A stretch of 64,000 nt of DNA from Rhabdornis inornatus (GCA_013397075.1 VWZS01009934.1:2383926-2447925); one strand, 5' to 3'; positions 25,901-38,174 are shown, counted from the stretch's first letter. A program made the numbers and translations. The notes: generated by a model not told the origin, from the letters alone.

Positions 25901-27026
25901 AAACTGTTTCAGATTTTGTATATCATGAGCAAAACACAGAAGATGCATTTCCCTTTTCGTAGACCTGAATCAAGAAAAAATCTCACTGTTTTCAGTTCAA
26001 GTATAAATTTAATCATTTGGGACCTAAAATGGTTTGGGATAAATTAAGCAATACAATGTCTGTTTATTTTTCCAAATACAAGCAACAAGATGAATGTGTT
26101 TTGTAGGTTCTCAGTTTCCAGGGCCCTAGGGAATGACTTGCATTTTCAGTTTATTGTCACTAATGCTGCTCTAGCAAAACATCAGAGCTCTTATCAGATT
26201 CCTGCAGTTATTTATCATGTTTGAAATTATCCCTTACTTCATCCATCCTGTTGTGTACAGTTAAAAGAGAAGCTGATCACATAATCTAATTTTAATATTG
26301 ACAATTTCACTAATGGTTCACCCTCTCTTCACCAGTTTTTAAAAAGTGTAGAGTTAATGGCTTTGATGCCCCTTCTATAAATGCACGTTTTCTTTGAACA
26401 TGTTCTGCATGCCTAATTCATCCCTTTGACAGTGCTGTTCTGTACAAATACTCAACTTTCCAGCCATGCATTCAGTCTAGGCCATTTATAAAACAAAGCT
26501 TTTGTTTTTTGTTAAGCATAATTTTCCACCTCTGGAAACAAGCGACGTACATAAAAGTGCAATCTTTGTGTTGCTGACCAGAAGAAAAACGTGTTTGTTT
26601 TGATGAGAATGCAATTCGCTCCCTCTTCCATCAGCTTCTGCTTGTACTGTTAGCAAATTGCTTTTAAATAACAGTCTGTGTTGATTTGTTTCTTTAAAAA
26701 CCAGATTACAGACAGATGCATTATTTTGTATATGCATATATACTCAGCGTGTATATATGTATATATATACATGCAAATAAGCAAAGTTGTACATATACAC
26801 ATTTAGTCACTCAAAATGCCTTGAGTAATAGCATCAAAGTTCTAGAGAAGTCTCCCTTTGTGGAGCAACCAGTAGAGCAAGGCCAGTGTCCCTTGGAGGC
26901 GCACCCCTGGGGCAGGGCTGTAATCCCGGGGCATTGGGTGCCTTGCTCCTGGGGAAGGATGAGTTCTGCCAAATGCCATACACTGCAGAGGTAATTGCTG
27001 CTCCTTTTAATCTGCCTTGTCTCCAG
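22960..27026 (+). other. MTCL1: MTCL1 intron (4.1 kb)
   Basis: The intron ends with the good acceptor CTGCCTTGTCTCCAG. It contains a TA/TG-rich simple tract near 26728-26772. No gene or recognised transposon is present. Confidence 0.8.
26728..26772. repeat. TA/TG-rich simple sequence
   Basis: Alternating purine-pyrimidine ATATGCATATATAC- and TATATATGTATA-like sequence in the intron. Confidence 0.7.
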
Positions 27027-27332
27027 CTGCAGAAAGAGGCGAGCCCACGGAGAGGAGGTGGTTTGCTGTGTGACCAGAGCGAGAGCGGCCGTCGGCCATT
27101 CGCGCCCCAGGGGAATCTCCGTGTGCCTCGTTCCATGGGCTCCAGGTCCTACTCTGATTCCGACACCATTCAGTTTGATGAGCGGGCGCTGTCCAAGCTG
27201 AAAGAGAGCGACCGGTGCAGCGCCACGGAAAACCTCTTTCTGGAATCACTGTCTCTCGACTCCCCCGATGAGCCTGAGGAGCATCGCTCTCGGCAGCTGG
27301 AGCGGGACAAATTCTTGACTGGGCTAACAGAA
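27027..27332 (+). CDS. MTCL1: MTCL1 exon: Ser/acidic linker (102 codons)
   Basis: 306 bases, phase 0 at both ends, donor ACAGAA then gtatga. It encodes residues 313-414. It leaves the coiled coil and becomes Arg/Ser-rich (QKEASPRRGGG, then SMGSRSYSDSDTIQFDER), followed by ALSKLKESDRCSATENLF and LSLDSPDEPEEHRSRQLER. The SDSD and SPDEP stretches look like kinase (CK2 or proline-directed) targets by inference. CpG is frequent here. The next in-frame codons after the donor reach a stop quickly, supporting the splice. Confidence 0.93.
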
Positions 27333-29562
27333 GTATGAGCTCTTTTACATCTTACCATGCTGTCATGTTATCTCTTCTGTCAGAACCAGTACAGCTTCCC
27401 TGCTGTAGGAAGTGAGATATTGTGTCACAAGCCCTGCTTACAGTTACCCAGTAGTGAATTTGGTATGGACAAGTTTTCATTCCTTGTTATGAGCTGGTTA
27501 GACCAGTGTCAGTCACCTGAGAAACTGGGAGCCAGCCCGAAGGTCCCAGAGATTACCTCATCTTATGGCCATTCATATTATGTATGAGAACAATATTTGA
27601 CACAGCATATTGGCTTAGAAAGTCTTAAATCCTTTCCAGTTGTAAGTAGATACATATTCATGAAGAAACATGGGCTTTACTTTGTTAGTAAAGCAGTAAG
27701 TGCTGTAGAGAGGCACTTCTGATTGCTCCGCCATGGTTGCCTTCTAGACAGATCAGCATGAGTGAGATGAGATGTTAAAAAAATAAAGTTATTCATCAGC
27801 AAAGTACCTACCCTGAAGTCACACCATAAAGCTATATAGATATAAAACACTGTGCTAAAAGATGACAGCGGGAAATGGCAAATGAAGGCAGTGTCCTCCA
27901 CCATGGTAAGCTTATTTTCATCACTTCCAGGTTTTCACAGTTTGTTTACATTGTTTCTGAATGAAACCAGCGGTCCCTGTCCCCAAATGCTGGTACAATA
28001 CGAAAGGATTGAGAAATCTAGTTCTTTGAGAGGAAGAAGAGAAAAAAAGATTAAGAGAGGCAAGAAATGTGACTGCCTAGGTAGCTGTGTGTTCCAGTTA
28101 GATTTTCTTCCTTCAATGCCATAAGTGTATTGCTGGCATTGATGTGGGATCCCATATTTGTTATTTCTTAGGTTTTTTTCATACATGTCCAAGTGGTCAG
28201 CAACTAATGTTGGTAACACTATCAGGGAGCAAAGTTTTGTGGTTAATTTTGATTGTTGTTCCCATTCCTTCAAATTCAGTCCGATTTTCAGAGAAAATTC
28301 CTCTTCCCTTTTCAGCTATTACCACCATTAACAAAAGGGTGGGCAGCAAAATTTGTCCTTGGTGATATTTGCATAGCTTTTTTCCTTCAAAGAATGCTTT
28401 AGGGAAACCTGGGCAAAGTAATTTCCCCTCAGAGGGTTTGCTGAAGCGAGACTGATTGGAGTTTAATGAGTAGCTTAACTGAGGATGCACAGAGGCAGCT
28501 GCAGCTTGCTGACTCTACCTTCCACTATATGTTCTTTTTGGTAGTAACTGCAGTAGAAGTCAATCCAACCTTCACCCTGATTATGTATTCAGTTAGGTCA
28601 GATTTAGTCTGCAGTAACTCCACCGAAGCTGACGAGGTTATTCCAGAATTATACTACAGTGAATGCAAGGAGGATCAGTTTACTACTATTTTTTTCCCTG
28701 GCCCGGGATAAATACCAGAAAGGTATTTGCTGAGTTAAGCAGTGCTGTTTTTAAACAGTCCTAATTTGAAATACACTTTTTGTAATGTTCTTGATTTCAT
28801 GAGGTCAAATAAAATATGTATGGTACCAATGCTCTATTTTCTTCCCCCCAATCCTATTTTGCACTCCCTATAGTTTACTAGAAATCTAAGTAAACAGTTA
28901 GAATGACCATAGAGCAAATTCAGAAGTAGCTATTTAAAACCCCAACTCATTATGGGAATTTTCACAGGGAAGTAACTGCTACAAACACATCTTAATGCTG
29001 TTAGCAAGCTGTAGGTATTCTGTCTATGAAACAACCAAGTCTTCCCACACATTTAACATACCAAGCTTTAGGAATTTCAACTGGTGCCACTTGTTGGTTC
29101 CTAGAAAACATATAATGAAATATTATGTCAAAGAAACTCCGTTTATCTTTTATTTCAGCACAGCTAGGCCTCTAACATAAAGTAGATTACCTCCACAGAA
29201 AAAAAGTCACTCAAAAGTATATAGTCTAAAACAATATATTGTGAGAAAAAGTGCCTCTTTTGGCCTACATCTATTTGTGATTGCATGGGGATATAGAAGT
29301 TCAAGGCTGTTGTAGATTTGGCACATAGGCTTTATTTGTGCAGTGTTATGTTGATGGGATTGCCCACTTTCCTGACTATGTACAAAGTGAAGAATATTCC
29401 CACTGGCACTTTAAGTATCTATATCGGAGAGAAAATCAGACACTTTTTAGAGACAAACATGCCTGATGAAACTAATGGGAAGTGAATGTCAAAATACCCA
29501 TAAGCTAATGCCACCAACACCTTTAGAAATAACTTACCCTACTTGTTTCTGTTTTCATTCAG
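27333..29562 (+). other. MTCL1: MTCL1 intron
   Basis: An intron of about 2.2 kb from gtatga to the strong acceptor TTTCTGTTTTCATTCAG. No gene or recognised repeat is present. Confidence 0.8.
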
Positions 29563-29594
29563 GAGGAAGAAACACACAAAGGAAATCTTCAAAG
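29563..29594 (+). CDS. MTCL1: MTCL1 microexon (32 nt)
   Basis: 32 bases between a strong acceptor (TTTTCATTCAG) and the donor AAAG then gtgagt. It encodes EEETHKGNLQ plus two bases of an Arg codon completed by the first base of the next exon (residues 415-425). It is the only exon whose length is not a multiple of three among the constitutive ones, so skipping it shifts the frame. The peptide EEETHKGNLQR joined to AMSVSSMSEFQ matches my memory of the family sequence. Confidence 0.9.
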
Positions 29595-31221
29595 GTGAGT
29601 AAAACCTACAAGGGAAAGCCCAGCAAATACTCAACTGCTGGAGCTATAACTCTGCACCCAAGCCACAGCCCCAGGATATAGCCGTGCCACCTCCTAAACA
29701 GCCTGCAAGCCAGATTAATGGATTTACCCAGGGATTAATTTGTCTCAATATGCTTCTGTTCTACTCTGATTAACTTGGGCCACATTCAGCTGTCATGCAC
29801 AAAGATCAAACTCTATGAAAGTGTGTGAAGCTGCAGCTTACAGTGAAATCTATGCCTGCCTTAGCAAGTAATGCAGTACACACTGCAGACATCAATATAT
29901 AGAGGAAAACACTTGGTGCTGAGGACCTAATATGCTGCTGCATGTCAGGGATATTTTGCTTTGGACTGGTTCTGGTCTTATCCCATGGGTTGAATACCCA
30001 CCTAACCCTAGAATGCATTAGTTGTGCTTCTGGAGCATCTTCCAGCTCATTTTTATCCCAAATGAACAAAGTCTGTGCTCTCTGAGATTGCCTTCCTGAT
30101 GCAAACCAGAGCATCTGACTAGGAGATTTCTTTAGAAACCATGTTCACCTGAATCCCTAACAGAGACAGACCCAAACTGCAGCGGGAGCTCTTGATTAAA
30201 AACTCACAGTGTGGCTTGGCTGCGTCTTCTGGATCACTGATCCATGAAAACTACTGCTTGCTGGCTTCTCATCCAGCTTCAGTTACCTCATTGAACCAAC
30301 TCTGATAGCTACACTCATTTGCATTTTTATTTAGTCCCATTCAAAAATTTTGATACTTTTCTTTCTTAAAACAAAGGAGTAGGATAACTCATCTGAATGC
30401 CTGTGATTCATACAAATTAGTGAAATGCAGGAGAGAAAAGAATTCAGCATTATCACTTAGAGATTGCCTTTGGTTAAATTTCAGCATGAGCTCAACTGAC
30501 CAAGCTAATTCAATGTAGCAGCATTTCTGCTGGTTGTCCCACATCCCTGCACACCAGCTGTGCAGCCTGGGCAGTCTCAGGAATGGGGGTGGACTTGATG
30601 ATTTCCCAGCAGGTCAGAAATACTCTACACTTGCTTTGAAAAGTGTGCCTCATATTGTTACAAACACTCAGTTCCTGTGAATGGTGGAATTCTGAGATGC
30701 ATCCTACTGCTCCACATTACATATATTTGCCAAGCAGTAATCCATGAGAAATCATTAAATTAAGAGCCTCTAGTAAACCATTTGGTACTTTTAATGGCTC
30801 ATTATAGATGTTTTTGTTCACAGCTATTTCAAAGATAATAAAAGGGAACATAAATGAAAGAAAGGGCTAAAGGAAAGAAAACTAGGAAAAGGTTTTTCAT
30901 GCAGGGTGTACTTGGGCACTGGAACAGGCTCCCCAGGGAAGTGGTCATGGTATCAAGCCTGCCAGAGTTCAGAAAGTGTGTAGACAGTTCCCTCAGGCAC
31001 ATGGTGTCATTTTTAGGGTATCCTGGGCAGAGCCAAGAGTTAGACTTGGATGGTCCTTGTGGGTCCCTTCCAACTCAGGACAGTCTATGATTTGATGATT
31101 GAAGTGGTTTTATATGTAAGCAGACAGTGAAAGTTGGGTTTCCAGAGTTTGCTGCTGAAAACAAGTTACTCTGTGACAATTTCCAGGCGCATGACTAACT
31201 CTCTTGTGTTCCTCTCTCCAG
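29595..31221 (+). other. MTCL1: MTCL1 intron with CR1
   Basis: An intron of 1.6 kb from gtgagt to CTCTCTCCAG. Its distal part is occupied by a CR1 fragment ending about 120 bases before the acceptor. Confidence 0.8.
30860..31100 (+). mobile_element. CR1 LINE 3'-end fragment
   Basis: It contains the diagnostic CR1 blocks GGCACTGGAACAGGCTCCCC, GGGAAGTGGTCATGG and CTTGTGGGTCCCTTCCAACT, ending in TCTATGATTTGATGATT. Plus orientation, 5'-truncated. A 78-codon open frame across it is a remnant of CR1 ORF2 and its 3' end, not a host gene. Confidence 0.92.
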
Positions 31222-32776
31222 GGCAATGTCTGTTTCTTCCATGTCCGAATTTCAGCGCCTCATGGATATTTCTCCATTTCTACCAGAAAAAAATTTGCCT
31301 TCATCTGGCAGCAAAGATGATATAACCCCTCCCTTGTCTCCTGATGATTTGAAATACATTGAGGAGTTCAACAAAAACTGGGATTACAGTAACACTAGGA
31401 ACCATGGTGGGGCAACTGAGAAGCCTGCAGAGGGCTGGGGAGAAAGGACAGAAATTGGAAAAGCCGGGAATGATCCTGCTTCAGATCCATTCCAGGCATC
31501 CTCATGGTACCTCACCACCAGTGTCACTATGACCACCAACACCATGACCAGCCCAGAGCACTGCCAGAAGCAGCCAACAAGGAGTCACAGCATAACTGAC
31601 AAAATGGGAGTTCGGGTATTTCACAGCCCACCTGTTGTCCGTAGGTTTGATAACTCAGTGATAGCTGGCAGTGAAGGGAAAAACCAGGCTGAGCCAGACT
31701 TCCTGTTTTCTGTGACCAAAGCTATGGGGAACGTCACTGAGTCAAAAAGTGCTTCCTCAGATATGTTTGGAAGGTGGTCTTGTGACCTGGCCAAACATCA
31801 TAAAGATTTTCTAGAGAACGGTCTTCATCCCATTGAACGTCCTATTTGCACTACTGTGGGCTTTGCCTCACCCTTGCACAGCTTGGAGATGTCCAAGAAC
31901 ATGAGTGATGACATGAAGGAGGTGGCTTTCTCTGTCCGGAACGCAATACGCTCCAATTCCACAGAGCCGCAGTTTAAGGACACGGCGTGCCAAACCAATG
32001 GCATGAGAACGACAGGGACACAGACCACCCAGACCATCAGCGTCGGCTTGCAGACAGAAACCCTGCGCAGTATCACCAGCAGCCCCCACAAGTGTCTGAC
32101 ACCAAAGGGGGGGTCCACGCCTGTCTCTTCGCCATCCAGAAGCCTGAGAAGCAGGCAGGTGACCCCTGTCATTGAAAAGGTCCAGGCTAAGTTTGAACGC
32201 ACATGCTGCTCCCCCAAATACGGCTCTCCAAAGCTGCAAAGAAAAGTCCTTCCCAAATCAGACCAGCCAAACAACCGGACTTTGCCTGGCACACCTCAGA
32301 AAGGATTCAGTGAGTCTGCTTGGGCTCGATCAACTACCACCCGGGAGAGTCCTGTTCACACCACTATCAACGATGGTCTGTCCAGTTTGTTCAACATCAT
32401 TGACCATAGCCCCATCTTTCATGAGACCTTCCAAAAATGTCCCAGGTCTGGCAGCCGGTCCAGGTCAGCAGAACCCAGAGCAGAGCTGGGCACGTTGCAG
32501 GAGCCATGTACAAATGCCCGTGGCAGATCACCCAGTCCTCTCCGACTGGGGACAGAGACACAAAAGGAAGAAGGAACTGAGGTGACAAGTATTAGGCAGG
32601 ACTTATCTGCTCCTCCAGGGTACACACTCGCAGAAAATGCTGCCAGGATCTTGAATAAGAAACTTTTGGAGCATGCCTTAAAGGAAGAGAGAAGGCTATC
32701 TTCACACAGCCCACCAAATCTTAGCAATGACAACAGCACAGGAGAAATTGTCAAAGTAGATCCAGGGTCCATAGAG
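31222..32776 (+). CDS. MTCL1: MTCL1 large exon: C-terminal region with microtubule-binding segment
   Basis: 1555 bases. It enters in phase 2 (one base completes Arg425) and exits in phase 0 at ATAGAG then gtaatg. It encodes residues 425-943. It begins AMSVSSMSEFQRLMDISPF, continues through TPPLSPDDLKYIEEFNKNWD, and is then largely disordered Ser/Thr-rich sequence. A TQT-like cluster lies at 31982-32062. A Lys/Arg- and Ser/Pro-rich stretch (SPSRSLRSRQVTPVIEKVQA, CCSPKYGSPKLQRK) lies at about 32110-32290 and fits the C-terminal microtubule-binding region known in MTCL proteins. Near the end comes PPGYTLAENAARILNKKLLE, a conserved helix. The in-frame ATG at 31226 is an internal Met, not a start, because the upstream microexon joins in frame. 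Confidence 0.95.
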
Positions 32777-35700
32777 GTAATGAGTTTGCTTGTTTTTCCT
32801 CCTATAGCTAAGTGCACCCTTCTTTGAGCAAATGTATTATGAGAGCTCTTGCAGTCCTAGTGAGTATTTACAGTGAATATCCTAGTCCTGTCCAGGTACC
32901 ACCAGCAATTTCCAGTCATGAAACTTTGGATTAGTCACTGAAGAATGCATGAAGGAATTGAATTTCTATCCTGGCAGCTTATTTGTCTTGAAAGCATCAG
33001 AAGAGTTTTGTCCTTTATAGGAAAAAAAATGTTTCTTCCCTGAATGGCTGGGATAAGGGTTTTCTGTCACACAATGCACCACATGTTACAGATGCTCTAG
33101 GGACACTAGGTTTGAGTAAATTTTTATGCTGGATGGAAAGGTAGATTCTTTCTCCTATACAAGAATGAGTCTTAACAAGTTGGTGTGAAAAATAGTCTCT
33201 ACAATACCCTGGAGCAAAACTTCAGAGCCTTCAGCATATCTTTTCTGAATGTATCTGATTAAGTTTGGCTCAGGTCTGTGAATGTGATTGAATGGCATGA
33301 TGTTTGGTGCTGACTGCTGCTGCCTCACAAAAATAACAAAAAGCAAAAAATACACATATAATCGGCTAATCTAGGCACATACCTATTTAGTGTTTAAGAA
33401 CTCCTTGCTGATACTTTGTCATCAACAGTGTAACACTCATCATCTGTCTCAGCAAATGTGTCCAGATGTTGGGGGTCAGTCTCAGGTGCAACAGCAATCA
33501 ACAAAAAGAGAAGGTGTAATGATGGACGAAAGCTTTCAGTTACCAGTATTTAAACCTCCTGTTTCTGGTGAATCTTTGAGGGCACTTGAGAGTCTTACTC
33601 TTAAGAAGCCTAGAAAAGCTGAATTATGCCCAGCTCTCACATGCGTATGTTGCCTTTCTGGTACAGCCATGAAAAGGGGTGTGTACTGCTGGGTGGTGAC
33701 AGTCCCCAGGGCAGAGGCAAGCACTCCTCATCCTCTTTGCCCTATGTTGCCCCTTTAGCATCCTAGTCTCATGGCGAGCCCTGGCTCCCGGGAAGAAGCT
33801 CCTTGAGCCCTGCACACCCCATACATCCACCTTGCCTTTGCTGGGCAGACTCCTACTACCCCTGCCTCAGATACCTCCAAAGGGAAGGTTCAAACCCCAC
33901 TTTCTAACTCAACATTTAGTGTGAAGGATTTCTGGGGACCTGAGCGCTGAAACCTTTGGTCTGCAGTTTACCTTGCCCTAGTGGGTGGTTCTCAATGTAC
34001 AGTCAGTTCTCTTCTTGTAGGTACTGCTCAGAGGATGTGATCTCTTTTGCCTAATAGACAATCCAAACCTAAGGATATATTCCCTATGTGCAGTTTAAAC
34101 AGATATAAGCAGGCAAGTTTTTACATTAAAAAAAAAAAAAGAAAGCACATGCACATTATAAATACTAATGAGTGAAAACGGCCTTTGTGCACCAACCTCA
34201 GAGTGAATAAAGGTGGGAAGCAGCCTCATTTATTTGACTTCTTCCAGCTGTGTCTGAATTTTGTCCTTAGTTTGAAATACTGGGAATACACTACTGGTCC
34301 TTATAAGAACGTGTGTTGAACTCTGAAGTTCAATTCAGCTTTGCCTCCAAGGTATCCCTGGAAACTCTTGATTTCCTCCTGTATCTTTTAACTGTCTCAG
34401 TAAATTTCAAATATAAGTAGATGGGTGTCATCTCACATCATCACAAATTGCTGTTGGCAAAACACAAACTAGCAGCAGTACCTGAGTTTGATGCAGAGAG
34501 ACATTTGGGTCAATGCTATTTTGCAAAAACTCATTGTCCATCAAACTGGTAGAAAATTGCTCTTTTTTGTGAATTTTCAGTATTTTTTGCCTAATTTTTT
34601 GAGTTATGAGCGCTAGAGCTAAGACTAGTTTCTCCTTGCAACTCCTATATGGCTGTTATGACTGTAGTCTAGATGCACAGGTTTTGTTCTTTGGCTGGTC
34701 CTGGCATTTCTCAGGAATGTGAATTGAAAAGGAAACTGATGGGCATTCACACAAGGAGCTTAGCTTTTCCTAAGTGAGGTGGTGCTCTGGAACATGTACT
34801 CAAGGGAAGCGTGGGTTCGCTGCTGAGAAAACCACCCACAAATAAGTTTAGACTCTGCAGGTGCCTTGGGTTATTTGTGGATTACCCTGACCACACAAAT
34901 TACACTTCGTGCAAATTCCACTTAGCACATTTTGTACAAAGCCAGACACAGCTGTTCAGAGAATTATGATCTTGAAGGAGGCAGGTTTGTGCTTTGGGCA
35001 GCGCTGGCACAATGCTTCCACCCTCCTGTAGATCTCTGCTCTGCTTCCCTCTCACCTGTTGATTTCTGGCCAAGTCAAGTGCCCTTCTTACCACCAAACG
35101 CCTTCTGGGTTCTGCAGCCACGGCATATTAATGACTTTTAAACTTGCATGCAGCACCTGTTGGTGACTTTTGCTTAATTCAAGCTTCTGAGTTCTTTAGT
35201 TACATAATTTCCTTCTATATTCTTGCTGCAAATATGAAATCTAATTCATATATTTATTTATGTAGATGTGTGTGTGAGTGTGAATATGAGTGTATATGCA
35301 CACAGAGTAGCAATAACTTTGTGTTTTCTAACTTGCCCAGAGCTGCTTACAAGCAAATTCACATCCACATAGTGTGGCCTACTAGTATCTTATCCCTAAA
35401 CCCCTATTTTACTTGCATATCATAAGACTTACACATTTTAGTATTAAAAATGCAGATCAGCATTACCTAACTCACAACCTAAGAGCTTTACCAACATTTT
35501 GCTTTTATGACTAGAAAGGGTGTAGATTGTGGAGGTTACACAACAGTCCTGGACTGGGAGTCAGACCCATTTCTGGAGACGACACTGTGAAAGGACCATC
35601 CACACAGACCCACAGATGAGAGAGCAGGTGCTGCATTCTCTGCTTGCCAGGGCGAAGCAATTGCCACAGGCTTGCTGCTGAGCCATTCAGCATGGGAGGG

Positions 35701-36314
35701 GGAATGCTGAAAATCAGGGAAAGTGTTGTCAGAACTAAAGGGCTTTTGGTTAAGCTTGAGTTTCCTATCCAGTATCACTGTTGAAGAAAAACAAGAGGGA
35801 AAGGTGAGGTAAAGAGTTGTCACGAAACCTGAGCAATGTAAGTGTAAGCAACAAAAAATAACAGTAATTTTCTGGCTTGATAAAGATTTTCTAAGCAGAA
35901 ACTCTCCCTTGAAATCAAATGAAGGGAAAAAAATACAGCTTTATTCCTCTCATAGTAATGTGGTTTTTCCCTAGTTCCAATCAAGGTTGACAAAGGATAA
36001 CAGATATCTTTCTCTGCTGAGTAGAAATGTTTGTTTGCATATTGCTATGTCCACTTCTGAAACTGTGCTAGGATTGTAAAAGGTTGGTTTGTTTGCTTGC
36101 TTCCTTTCTAAGCCTTTTTCTGCTAGTGGCTTATCTTTTATTTTTGATTGTTAGTTTCCCTGTGATAACACTGGTAACATGATCTGAATGAGTAGTAACA
36201 TCGGGAGACTTCTTCCTTGCTGACGTGAAATCTTCACTTTAAAAAAAATAATCAATTAAAACAGTTCTTTCCAACCTACTTGCTTTCTTTTTCTTTTCTG
36301 TCTGTTCTGTCCAG
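32777..36314 (+). other. MTCL1: MTCL1 intron (3.5 kb)
   Basis: Intron between the large exon and the cassette exon. If retained, the frame continues for 16 codons (beginning VMSLLVF) to a stop at 32825-32827. It holds a poly-A run near 34128-34140 and a TG/TA-rich tract near 35260-35300. No gene is seen. Confidence 0.8.
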
Positions 36315-36372
36315 AACCAAACTGTCTTATTAACTGCCCCCTGGGGACTCTAACCCTGCCTGCCTCACTGCT
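36315..36372 (+). CDS. MTCL1: MTCL1 alternative cassette exon with stop codon (short C-terminus)
   Basis: After the acceptor TCTGTTCTGTCCAG, the phase-0 frame reads NQTVLLTAPWGL and stops at TAA 36351-36353. Nineteen bases further on is a strong donor (GCT then gtaagt at 36373), so this looks like a 58-nt cassette exon rather than a terminal exon. Inclusion replaces the long tail with these 12 residues (total readable 955). The stop lies less than 50 bases from the downstream junction, so by the usual rule it should escape nonsense-mediated decay. The peptide matches a C-terminus I remember in the family, so I regard it as genuine. Use of the AATAAA at 36446 as an early poly(A) site is an alternative reading. 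Confidence 0.8.
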
Positions 36373-36445
36373 GTAAGTCCTTTCTACCTTGTTTCCAGAG
36401 CTTTCCGAAAGCGCTCACTCTTGAACATGTGGGTTAACAGAGTGA

Positions 36446-36451
36446 AATAAA
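36446..36451 (+). promoter_or_regulatory. possible poly(A) signal after the short-tail exon
   Basis: AATAAA about 93 bases past the TAA of the cassette exon. It would serve if that exon were terminal instead of spliced onward. No strong U/GU-rich element is obvious right after it. Confidence 0.25.
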
Positions 36452-36721
36452 TGACCACAACTCCAGAGGTATCAGCATTCGCCTGACATCCCTGTCGGGT
36501 CCTTTATATGTCAGGTCCTTCCTGACCTGACAGTCAGGAAGAGCCCAGGATAGGAGCTCATCTGCTGTGTCCTGCATCAGCACAGGCTGTGAAGAGGTCA
36601 CACTCAGGTCAAAATTTGTGCTGTTGGGTTTTTTTGCTAAGCTTTTAAAAATTGGCAAAATTTAAGACTGACACAAAGGTATGCAAAAATGTTGGGGGAG
36701 GATTCAGATTTATTTTACAAT

Positions 36722-36750
36722 TTTTTTTTTTTATTTTCCCTTTTTTTTTG
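36722..36750. repeat. T-rich low-complexity tract
   Basis: Two long T runs interrupted by ATTTTCCC inside the intron. Confidence 0.8.
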
Positions 36751-38174
36751 ACAAATGCACAGCACTGTGCAAGGCTCCTGGCTGCCCCAGAGCGCCTTCC
36801 CTCCAGCTCTGGCTACAGCAGCAGGTGGAGAGGGCTGGGAAGGGGGCTTCAGCACCAGCCTGTGGATAAAGGCTAAAGTCACCTTTGCTCATTTAGCAGT
36901 TCTGGGCCCAGTTCTGTCCAGTGGCTGTTGTTGCCACAATAGAGGAAAGACACTGTGCAGCCATAAGCTGTGACCATCCATTCTGCCTCAGAGAAAAGAG
37001 AAACCTATTTTCTTTCTTTATTAATACAGGCATAACCATGGTGGCTAATAGCCTGTTTTAGGAAATAACTAGAAACTGAAGCTGAAATCATCTTTCCCAT
37101 TTTTGGTGTTCAGGCTAAGAGGTGCTGCCTGTCCACTGACACCCCTGAGCAACCACCAAACTAAATTATCCACAGGTCATTTATTTTTAAAAAAAACATT
37201 TCTAGCTATGACAGCTACATGAAGCAAGTGAGGAGGGCTTTTCACAAACCATTCTGCAGAGTTTCCTTGTCATGGCTGGATTTCCACGCTGCAAGTGGGG
37301 GTGACTGACTCAGCAGCCAGCACTTTATAAGATTATGCTGCCAGTCACTTTTGGCCCTGGAGCAATATCTGTCACCAGCACAGCCTTGTGTGGTGCTGGG
37401 CATGTGTGCTTCACAGATAAGATGAGCTTAACCCTGCTGTTTGGTAAAAGCTGACCAACATCTGCGGGCATGCTGGAGAGAGGCTTTTGAACTGGGAGGC
37501 AGCAGTGGAAATAAATTTTGTTATTGCTGTGCTAACTCTGATTTACTGCTCTGAAACTAGAATAAAGCAGCCAGGAGCAAGCAGCACTATAAAGATACCA
37601 TTTTAAGCCTCCTTTTTGAAAGAGGCTAAGACAAAACCCCCAAATCTCATAGCCTCAATTCACTGTGCTGTGCTGCCCATGACTGCTGCTGCGCAGATGG
37701 ATTTCTCTTAACAAATCTGAGTCTAGTGGCAGCTTTCACAGACCATATGCTGCCCCAGGCACAATGGGATAAGGTGAAGTAAGGACACACGGGCAATCTT
37801 TTTGTTAGCACCAATTTATACTTAAGCCTTGCTGCTGTTTTAGCAAGGTTTGTGAAGTTCATGGCACAGAGATGGGGCAGGGGGTGAGGATGCAGAGAGG
37901 AGGGGGTGCAGGCTGAGGTGCTCTGTGAGTGCCCAGGGCAGCTGGTCATAGCTCTTCCTCAAGCACTGGTGTGCAGCTGTAGATCACCCCACTGGCTGCA
38001 TGCTGCCCAAAAGCACCTGGGTTGACCCTTCACTGAGGCTTCCCCAAGTCCAACAATGCGCTCTTTCCAAAACAGGTGTCACCAGATCCATTTCTCATAC
38101 CTCAGCTCTATGTCTTCAAAATTCGTCTTTCTGTCCTATGACATTCATGTTTGGTTTTCCACTGCAATTGAGAA

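Noticed and set aside
31825..32292. 155-codon minus-strand ORF (and a 123-codon one at 31868-32239)
   Set aside because: Lies wholly antisense to the well-supported large MTCL1 exon; an ORF shadow of GC-rich coding sequence with no motif of its own.
31226..32827. Reading the 533-codon ORF as a stand-alone gene starting at 31226
   Set aside because: A splice acceptor lies immediately upstream (CTCTCTCCAG at 31221), the microexon joins in frame, and a donor at 32777 precedes the ORF's stop; it is an internal exon.
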